From the NCBI RefSeq assembly GCF_900107205.1, contig NZ_FNPC01000005.1:62001-126000 (forward strand): a DNA stretch of 64,000 bases. Reading direction: 5' to 3'. The number at the start of each line of letters is the position of its first letter. The stretch's first letter is position 1. Positions 58,607 to 64,000 of the stretch are shown one piece after another. Source of the DNA: Halopenitus persicus (lineage in GTDB: Archaea; Halobacteriota; Halobacteria; Halobacteriales; Haloferacaceae). The notes under the pieces are model-generated. The model did not search any database. It was given only the letters and a program-made list of their open reading frames with translations, and was not told the origin of the DNA. Position numbers and translations under genes: made by a program.

Positions 58607-59812
58607 ATGAGCGTCTCCCAGCACCCGGTTGCGCTCCGGCTGGAACGTCACGTGGGCGGTGCCACCAAGCTGTTAGCCACGGTGATGGCGCTCCCGCTCA
58701 TCGACGGGATCTTCCCCGCGCTCGTGTTGGCCGGGGCGCTCTCGACGCCGGTCGGGATCCTCGAGACCGGCCTGCTGATCTTCGGCGGCTCCGCGACGAT
58801 GGCGGTCATCCTCGCGGAGATGGACGGCACCCGGCGCGAGCAGGTGGCGTCGGTGCTGCTCATCGGCGCGCTCGTGGTGCCGCTGGCCGCGCTCCAGGCC
58901 GCGATCGCCCCGACGCTGGCCGGCCTGCTCGACCTCGAGATCTTCCAGCGGTTCGCGGGGCTGGTCATCCTGACGATCGCGGCCAAGACGGCCTCCGCGA
59001 AGATCGGCGACGTGTTGCCCAGTCCGAGCGTCATCATCGCCCTCGGGCTGATCGCGAGCGTCTCCCCGTCCGGCGCCGAGCTGGCGTTCTCGAGCGACCC
59101 CACGATCGTCGCCCGCGGCGCGGCCGCGGCGGCGGTCGGCGTCGGCTTCGCGCTGTTCGTCGCCCTCGCGGCCCCGCAGCTTCGCGGCCACGTCAACATC
59201 GATCGCTTCCGGTTCGGCTCCGCGGTCGCGCTGGGCGTCCTGGCGCTGCCCATCCTGGGGATCCTGCAGACGGATGCCCCGATCGCCCTGGCCGTCCTCA
59301 TCGTCACGGGCCTGTTCGCCTACGACCCCGACGCGGACCCCTCGGTCACCGCAAGCGGTCGCCGCGGCGGCCTCGGCGGCGATTCCGACGACGATCCCGA
59401 CGGCGGCGCGGGTGACCGCGTCGACGTGGCCGACGGCGACGTCGCGGGGCGCAAGGAGCCCCGCGGCGAGCCGAGCCCGCTGCCGATCGACGCCCCCGAG
59501 GCGCCCGACCGGATCGCGGGCGTGGACCCCTCGCTCGTCGCCGTGGACGTGAACGCCCACGGCGCCGTCCCGCGGCCCGCCCCCAACGGCGGATCGTCGG
59601 GCGTGCTCGTCGACGGCGACCCGGCGAACACGGCCCGCGCACCCGCGGCGTTCGGACTCTCGGAGGAGGCGGCCGGTTCCGAGGCCGACGCCGGTTCCGA
59701 GGCGGCCGACGACCGGGACCGCGAGGAGCTGGACGTCGAGCCGCTCGAGGGCGGCGAGGCGGACGACCCGGCGCGTGCCGACGCGGGCGCGACCCGGGCC
59801 CCGTGGCTGTGA
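58607..59812 (+). CDS. DUF5794 membrane protein
   Basis: 401 residues, start MSVSQHPVALRLERHVGGA. About eight hydrophobic segments in the first 245 residues (the opening VGGATKLLATVMALPLIDG is the part I associate with DUF5794), followed by an acidic, Pro/Gly-rich cytoplasmic tail of about 150 residues with no membrane helix. Function unknown. Followed by the DUF5795 gene, a pairing seen in haloarchaea as I recall. Confidence 0.8.
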   Translation: MSVSQHPVALRLERHVGGATKLLATVMALPLIDGIFPALVLAGALSTPVGILETGLLIFGGSATMAVILAEMDGTRREQVASVLLIGALVVPLAALQAAIAPTLAGLLDLEIFQRFAGLVILTIAAKTASAKIGDVLPSPSVIIALGLIASVSPSGAELAFSSDPTIVARGAAAAAVGVGFALFVALAAPQLRGHVNIDRFRFGSAVALGVLALPILGILQTDAPIALAVLIVTGLFAYDPDADPSVTASGRRGGLGGDSDDDPDGGAGDRVDVADGDVAGRKEPRGEPSPLPIDAPEAPDRIAGVDPSLVAVDVNAHGAVPRPAPNGGSSGVLVDGDPANTARAPAAFGLSEEAAGSEADAGSEAADDRDREELDVEPLEGGEADDPARADAGATRAPWL

Positions 59813-59849
59813 CCGTCGCCCTTTAGGGAGTGCCCCGCCACTGACGCGT

Positions 59850-60074
59850 ATGAGCAATCGCGTCGTGCAGGGACGGATGGTGACCCCCGAGACGCTGGCG
59901 GAACGCATCGAGGGCGAGCCGGTTCTGGAGGCGGAGCCGATCGAGGACGCCGACCGCGACTGTCCGGAGTGCGGCGGGGACGTGATCCAGGTCGGGTACA
60001 TGCCCTCGGTGACCGAGTTCGTCGTCGGTCAAAAGTGCCAGGAGTGCGACTGGGCCGACGACGACCGGGAGTGA
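59850..60074 (+). CDS. DUF5795 zinc-ribbon protein
   Basis: 74 residues from the ATG at 59850 (MSNRVVQGRMVTPETLAER). A zinc ribbon is plain: DCPECGGDVIQ and KCQECDWADD. A box (ccctttaggg, about 59819-59828) 27 nt upstream supports this start. Soluble, acidic. Role unknown. Confidence 0.85.
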   Translation: MSNRVVQGRMVTPETLAERIEGEPVLEAEPIEDADRDCPECGGDVIQVGYMPSVTEFVVGQKCQECDWADDDRE

Positions 60075-60149
60075 CCGCCGGCGGCCGATCGGATCGGATC
60101 GAAACCCCTTTAGCGAAACCTCGGTAACGGACGAACGCGAGATCACGAC

Positions 60150-60323
60150 GGGGCTGTGGCCAAGCCAGGCATGGCGACTGACTCCAGAGGCGACGCCCGG
60201 TGACGAACTCCAGACTGATATACCGAGCGGACGACTGATCATCGGCCGTGTTGACGACGCTCTGGAGTACCGAGGCAGACCGGAGATATCAGTCAATCGG
60301 GGGTTCAAATCCCTCCAGCCCCA
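60150..60323 (+). tRNA. trnW: tRNA-Trp (CCA anticodon) with an intron
   Basis: Acceptor stem GGGGCTG (60150-60156) pairs with CAGCCCC (60316-60322), discriminator A at 60323. D stem gcca/tggc, anticodon stem actga (60177-60181) with tcagt (60289-60293), anticodon CCA at 60184-60186. T loop ttcaaat (60304-60310) with stem ggggg/ccctc (one G-U). An intron of about 100 nt (about 60188-60287) splits the anticodon loop after position 37; boundaries are good to a nucleotide or two. The encoded molecule has no CCA end, as usual in archaea. A T-rich box (cctttag) lies 40 nt upstream. Confidence 0.97.
60188..60287 (+). ncRNA. Box C/D guide RNA inside the tRNA-Trp intron
   Basis: Guides 2'-O-methylation of the tRNA that contains it. 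C-like boxes gtgacga (60200-60206) and ttgacga (60251-60257); D-type boxes ccga at 60223-60226 and 60270-60273. The sequence before the first ccga (actgatat, 60214-60221) pairs with the exon-2 junction and, by the N+5 rule, targets U39; that before the second (tctggagt, 60261-60268) pairs with the anticodon loop and targets C34. Both sites are known targets in Haloferax tRNA-Trp. The unusual CCGA instead of CUGA box is consistent in both copies. Confidence 0.85.
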
Positions 60324-60385
60324 TAGCGGTCTTCAACGTGACTTTTCAGTTCTGAGAGGTTTCTATGTAATCCGATTCCGATCCC

Positions 60386-60652
60386 TCACGGAGGGATCTC
60401 GTCGGTGTCGAACCACGGCGGGTCCGAGACGTCTTCCTCGTCCGGTGGCTCCGGATCGAGTCCCCACTCGCGGAGATCGTCGTCGGTCACGGGGCGTCCT
60501 GCTTCGCCCGTGTGAAGCGCGACCGCCTCGTCGAGCATCTCCAAGGCCTCCAGACGCGTCTCTCCGCAGGAAGCAACGCCGGTCGCCACATCGATCGCCG
60601 ACCAAAGTTCTTCGTCGTCCTTGATCAGGCGGATCTCTCTGCCTGAAGCCAT
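60386..60652 (-). CDS. HicB-like antitoxin, apparently without HicA
   Basis: 88 residues from the ATG at 60652 (MASGREIRLIKDDEELWSA). The HicB core reads IRLIKDDEELWSAIDV then ATGVASCGETRLEALEMLDEAV, followed by a C-terminal acidic tail. A box (cttattcc, about 60677-60684) lies 28 nt upstream. HicA toxins are small and usually directly upstream; none is seen on either side, so this is a solitary antitoxin or its partner has been lost. First gene of the accessory patch next to tRNA-Trp. Confidence 0.75.
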   Translation of the reverse strand: MASGREIRLIKDDEELWSAIDVATGVASCGETRLEALEMLDEAVALHTGEAGRPVTDDDLREWGLDPEPPDEEDVSDPPWFDTDEIPP

Positions 60653-60730
60653 ATCTCCCGACAAACGGCGATTCGGAATAAGCGTTCTGTCGAGCGATTT
60701 CCCAGCGTCAAAGATCTCGTGTTTCTGTGA

Positions 60731-60757
60731 AAACGTGAAACTCTAGGTACTCGGTCT
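60731..60757. repeat. 27-bp direct repeat, left copy
   Basis: Matches 63340-63366 with one mismatch (both aaacgtgaaactc, then t or c, then aggtactcggtct). The pair brackets 2.6 kb of AT-rich accessory sequence. The mismatch is synonymous in one frame (TEYLEFHV in both copies), so they may be decayed coding copies rather than attachment sites. Confidence 0.85.
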
Positions 60758-60802
60758 CGACGATATATGAATCGTTTAATATAAAACTCAATTCAAAGTC
60801 AG

Positions 60803-61270
60803 TCAGCGCTGGTTTTTGTGAGTCTTGACTGACTTTCGGAAAGTGTCCGCCTTGGATTGTAGATACGCAGCATATATGATTAGACAGGTGAATTGAACCG
60901 GCATAATGACGAGCATAACCAAAAGTGCGTAACCCAGCGATTGCTTCGAAGTGATTAGATCAATGGAACCGCTTCCTACGATTTGAATTGTTCCAACTTG
61001 CTGAAGATATACTATCGTCAAAACCCCAGCAAGCACGATGAGTAGCAGTACTGATAAAATAAACCCAATGGCCATTCCCCGCCGTTTTTGAAATCTATTG
61101 TAGATCTCTAGCTTATATTTATGAATATCACGTCCGTCACTTGCATCAATATCCTCCTCTGTTATTCCTATCTTAGCGATGTACCGGAGTACCGCAATCC
61201 AGAGTGGTAGACTGACCACAACAGATTGCATCAAAGCACTGACGACTGCATTTTGCGCGTCAGTTGGCAT
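60803..61270 (-). CDS. Three-helix membrane protein of the accessory patch
   Basis: 155 residues, start MPTDAQNAVVSALMQSVVV. Hydrophobic segments lie at about 10-30, 67-90 and 110-135, with a basic/polar cytoplasmic loop and a basic C-terminus (KSVKTHKNQR). Codon use is clearly AT-richer than in the rest of the window. A TATA-like string (ctatataac, near 61281-61289) is only about 14 nt from the ATG, so the start may be slightly off. Beyond its stop an open stretch on the same strand (to about 60715) could be a remnant of another gene. No family recognised. Confidence 0.65.
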   Translation of the reverse strand: MPTDAQNAVVSALMQSVVVSLPLWIAVLRYIAKIGITEEDIDASDGRDIHKYKLEIYNRFQKRRGMAIGFILSVLLLIVLAGVLTIVYLQQVGTIQIVGSGSIDLITSKQSLGYALLVMLVIMPVQFTCLIIYAAYLQSKADTFRKSVKTHKNQR

Positions 61271-61323
61271 ATTTTCAGAGTTATATAGTACTTGTTAAAA
61301 TAGATGTTTATCATAGAATTGGG

Positions 61324-61878
61324 ATGCTTTCGATAGAGGTTGGTTTTGAACAACCCCCAGAAGGCTCCACACCGACAATACTCCAGCAGACATCGGATCA
61401 GAAGAGGAAGTTACGGACAGGAAGTTCAACAATTAAACGCATTTCAAGAAATACTATTGAGGTACAACTCACCGCTCACTACAAACCCGACGACGAGGAC
61501 GTCCACGAGACGGATCAGTGGGGCTACACGGAGACGGAGTACCTGCCCGCGTTCCGGATCACGGACCTCACGGAGCGAGAGGCGGACCTGATCGAGCACT
61601 TCGTCCCGGTCGCCGTCGACGAGGCCGGCGGCTTCGCGAACTTCCGCGAGACGGCGACGAAGACGAAATCCCTGATCGACCGCCTGAAGGCGTTCGAACT
61701 CCCCGACGTCGACGACATAGCCGACGACCTCGAGAACTACCTGGAGACGAAGGAACGTGCCGAGGAACTCGACGAGAAGATCGAACGAACGGACCAACTC
61801 ATCGACGAGATCGTCTACGAGCTGTACGGGCTGACCGACGAGGAGATCGAGATCGTGGAGGAGGCCGTCGGGGAGTAG
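61324..61878 (+). pseudogene. C-terminal remnant of an Eco57I-like restriction-modification enzyme
   Basis: 184 residues. From about residue 40 on it matches the C-terminus of Eco57I/type IIG methylase-endonucleases: EYLPAFRITDLTEREADLI, FANFRETATKTKSLIDRLKAF and the closing IDEIVYELYGLTDEEIEIV. The catalytic methylase and nuclease parts (over 700 residues in full-length homologues) are missing. The first 40 residues and the DNA 5' of about 61460 are AT-rich and unlike the GC-rich remainder, so a foreign segment has been fused to a decayed gene. A box (ttaaaata, about 61294-61301) could still drive expression. Confidence 0.7.
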
Positions 61879-62050
61879 CTACGTGTCCCCCATAACGTAG
61901 GTGGCTCTCGCCACTTCCCGGCGTCTCCCAGAACTTCCACGTTCAGCTTGCTTACAACACGTCCAACGTGAGTCGTCACATCCCAGAATGGTCGGATCCA
62001 CATCGATTTGATGTATATATTTGTCAATAGACACTGAATCCCTCATCACG

Positions 62051-62745
62051 ATGGATTTAGAGCGTCAAGAAAACCCATATCTTCGATATTTAGCTGTAAT
62101 TCTGAGCCCAATACTGGTGTACGTATTCTTCGTATGGGATTCAGCAAGTTGTATTCGATATCTCTCCCGGATGGAAATGGTTCGGGGGTCAATATATGGC
62201 ACTACTATCTGAATTTTTATCAGATCACAGTTACGCTAGCGTTCAAAATCGCCCTCACTCTCGCGATTCTAAAAATTGGTCGACGGTTCTGGTCGTTGAT
62301 CGAGTACCACATCGTACCACCATACAAGCCGAACGACGGAACGGGTAATGAGTTCAAGGTAGTTCGAGACGTTTCCCGCTACTCTATGGTGAAAAGTCTC
62401 AAAATTATGGTTGGATCTTTTATGGAATCAGTTTTATTCACCGGGATTATGATATACTTCGATTCAAAGATCGGTCTCATCTATTCGAACGTTCTTCCAG
62501 AATATATCCGAGGTATGGATGGGCTCTTCGTCTCGGTTATTCTCAACATCGTAAAGATTCCACTTTCAGATGTACCCCACTTCGACCTCGATACAGCTTC
62601 CAATATAGAGCTGGCAGTCCATATTGTCCACATATGGGCGCCTCAAATCCCGCTTTCGGTGTTCTTCATCAATGCTCTGGAATGCTCCAATTATGCCGTT
62701 CGAAAAATTCTCGAGATCCTCATCTCACCTGTGACTGAGAGCTAA
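62051..62745 (+). pseudogene. Membrane protein gene split by a frameshift
   Basis: Frame one (from the ATG at 62051, MDLERQENPYLRYLAVILS) gives an N-terminal membrane helix and runs to a stop at 62212 with decaying sense. From about 62134 a second frame carries on in membrane-protein style (YYLNFYQITVTLAFKIALT, then about three more helices, ending ILISPVTES at 62745). The frames differ by two, so one indel near 62130-62200 would join them into one protein of about 230 residues. Alternatively the second frame starts on its own at 62134. No family recognised. AT-rich. Confidence 0.45.
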
Positions 62746-62902
62746 GACAGACATCATAGAGTGCCGATACCCGATCATTGGTATGTCCGTTCAGCTACTC
62801 GCCGCAGATGTCGATCGGATGTTTCCGGTAGTCGTCTGTGTCGCCGATGAGATCGTCCGCGAACGTTTCATAGAGCCCTGTTGTCTGCTCGTCCACTGTC
62901 TC

Positions 62903-63377
62903 TTATAGAACGGTGAATTCACCGCCGCTCGTCGAGGTGAAATATATGGAAAAACGGCTCATACGGGCGTATGGTGTCCGATATCGATGGTTCAAAGATC
63001 GATGACTTATATACCACTTCTGTGTACGAGAAACAGTTACCGTAGATAGTAGTTTTAATTTTGTAGGGTTTGATGAACAGCTATGTCTGGGGCACTCGAT
63101 ACGGACGATCTCCGGCTGGATCGCCTGGGCGGCGAGTGCCTTCTGTTCGGCGTTGACGATCTTCTGAAGCCGGTTTCTGGCCGTCTTCGACTGTCGACAT
63201 CGCCTCACAACCTGCTCAGCATCGAGTGATGATTCGTCAGAGAACACCTCCGGAAGGTGCTCGAGCGGGATGTTCAGATAGTGCCACTGGTCTCTATCGA
63301 ACAGCCGAAAACCTTCCTCCCCTTCCTGCTCCTCGAAGAAACGTGAAACTCCAGGTACTCGGTCTAGAGATTGTGCT
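62903..63377 (-). pseudogene. Decayed coding fragment of the accessory patch
   Basis: The frame is open from about 63377, and the stretch to about 63095 reads like real protein (RLFDRDQWHYLNIPLEHLP, then SSLDAEQVVRRCRQSKTAR and RLQKIVNAEQKALAAQA). It then changes composition abruptly and stays open to 62903 without sense. There is no convincing start, and the family is unknown. A second fragment with protein-like sequence lies at 62795-62896 on the same strand (ending DDYRKHPIDICGE, TAG). Between 62745 and 63421 I see no intact gene. Confidence 0.4.
63340..63366. repeat. 27-bp direct repeat, right copy
   Basis: Second copy of 60731-60757, one mismatch. Overlaps the upstream end of the decayed fragment on the minus strand. 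Confidence 0.85.
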
Positions 63378-63421
63378 CATCAAGGGGAAGTATGATGTGT
63401 GTAGAAATATCTATATTTTAT

Positions 63422-63589
63422 ATGGCAAAAAAAGCCAGCGTGGTTATTGAGACCGAAGAGTGGATGGAAGACGATGTTGACGACGACACAATAGAGAAAT
63501 TCGTACAGAAAATCTGGGATGAGCGGTTCAAATCTGTCGGCTATGAACGTGATTATGAGGTTAAAATAGAGTCAATCGAAGAAGAATAG
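63422..63589 (+). CDS. 55-residue acidic protein
   Basis: Start at the ATG at 63422 (MAKKASVVIETEEWMEDDV), TAG at 63587-63589. Alternates short basic and long acidic runs, with WMEDDVDDDTIEKFVQKIW as a likely amphipathic helix. A TATA-like string (ctatattttat, about 63408-63418) is close upstream. It overlaps the 3' end of the convergent gene by 37 nt. AT-rich, unknown family. Confidence 0.5.
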   Translation: MAKKASVVIETEEWMEDDVDDDTIEKFVQKIWDERFKSVGYERDYEVKIESIEEE

Positions 63590-64000
63590 TCCATCTGGCT
63601 AGGGTCCCACCCATCCACAAGTTCGCCTATCTTGAGTAGTACCTCAATTACTTCATCATCAATTTCGTCAATATGCATCTCCGCTGCAATATTCATCCCG
63701 TCCCGGTCCTTGTTGTACGGGTTTTCAGGCTCTTCTCCGTCCTCAAATTGTGTAGCATAGATCTTGTTAAGAACGTCTTCTTTGTCTTCAACCTCTTCGG
63801 ACTCGTTGATTATTTGCTGGACTTTATCTTCAGTCACACCCGTAACCTCTTCTGCAATTGCGCGTGGTTGCATTAGATAATTCTCAATCCCATAGGCATC
63901 CCAAACATAGATGTTATCCATCGAAGTCACCCACCATTGACGCTCTTCATCCTCGTCAGTTCGTCCCATCGCCTCATAGAGTTCGCCTCGGGCTTGTACA
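63553..64000 (-). CDS. C-terminal part of a probable OLD-like ATPase/TOPRIM nuclease (cut by window edge)
   Basis: The frame is open to the window edge, with TAA at 63553-63555. The visible 149 codons contain SMDNIYVWDAYGIENYLMQ, reminiscent of the W-X-[KR]-R-X-I-E-N-Y-L-L stretch near the C-terminus of OLD-family and AAA15-type phage-defence nucleases, followed by RAIAEEVTGVTEDKVQQI and an acidic end. The internal ATG at 63969 is probably not the start since VQARGELYEAM continues upstream in the same style. Likely a defence gene; the ATPase and TOPRIM parts lie outside the window. Confidence 0.5.
   Translation of the reverse strand, partial: VQARGELYEAMGRTDEDEERQWWVTSMDNIYVWDAYGIENYLMQPRAIAEEVTGVTEDKVQQIINESEEVEDKEDVLNKIYATQFEDGEEPENPYNKDRDGMNIAAEMHIDEIDDEVIEVLLKIGELVDGWDPSQMDYSSSIDSILTS

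Noticed and set aside
61815-62027. Minus-strand 70-codon ORF that looks a little like a transposase end
   Set aside because: Half of it is antisense to the restriction remnant, and no transposase catalytic motif or inverted repeat is visible.

Overview
The window comes from a haloarchaeon, most like Halorubrum and its relatives (family-level judgement; the genus is not proven). The DNA is GC-rich, the proteins are strongly acidic, many starts look leaderless with a TATA-like box about 25-30 nt upstream, and there are archaeal marker genes: haloarchaeal PhoU with an AbrB domain, RPA with its associated proteins, RNase P component 4, Bat-type HTH and HalX regulators, Lhr and XPD/Rad3 helicases, and an intron-containing tRNA-Trp.

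Layout. 1-13.9 kb is ordinary chromosome: cysS (cut by the left edge), two MFS transporters, a siroheme nitrite/sulfite reductase, a Usp protein, an AI-2E-type permease, a cyclophilin-like protein, an amidase, and menaquinone genes menC and menA. 13.97-17.70 kb is a small AT-richer integrative element. It carries a tyrosine integrase coupled to a ribbon-helix-helix/winged-helix protein, one membrane protein, one small coiled-coil protein, and a roughly 300-nt non-coding stretch that looks like a structured RNA behind tandem TATA boxes. The element sits exactly in the 3' end of menB, rebuilds the menB stop codon, and separates menB from menA-menC. 17.7-31.6 kb holds menB, phoU, an NAD-kinase-like gene, a phosphoesterase, a CBS-ParB protein, a DUF54 RNA-binding protein, a LUD protein, an NCS2 permease and hflX. 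32-40.6 kb holds a membrane protein with a strict four-residue repeat, a PiT-like phosphate transporter with a variant signature, a formate-dehydrogenase-like molybdoenzyme, moaC and nnr (molybdopterin synthesis and NAD(P)HX repair), and thioredoxin. 40.8-53.4 kb is rich in DNA metabolism: XPD-like helicase, the rpa-rpap-rpe operon, Lhr, then acylphosphatase, GlmM and a cold-shock protein. 53.6-60.1 kb holds rnp4, a YhbY/CRM protein, MscS, a HalX regulator, guaB and DUF5794/DUF5795 proteins. tRNA-Trp at 60.15 kb carries a box C/D guide RNA in its intron. Everything after it (60.4-64 kb) is an AT-rich accessory patch: an orphan HicB-like antitoxin, the C-terminal remnant of an Eco57I-like restriction-modification enzyme, broken membrane and other genes, a 27-bp direct repeat, and the C-terminal part of a probable OLD-like nuclease/ATPase.

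A recurring theme is short tandem arrays with locus-specific sequences. Between genes their periods are arbitrary (about 15, 17, 19, 20, 22, 24, 27 bp). Inside genes they are always multiples of three (18, 24, 30, 36 bp) and lie in acidic linkers or loops. The best candidate for something undescribed is the 3.7-kb menB-integrated element with its structured, apparently non-coding RNA locus.
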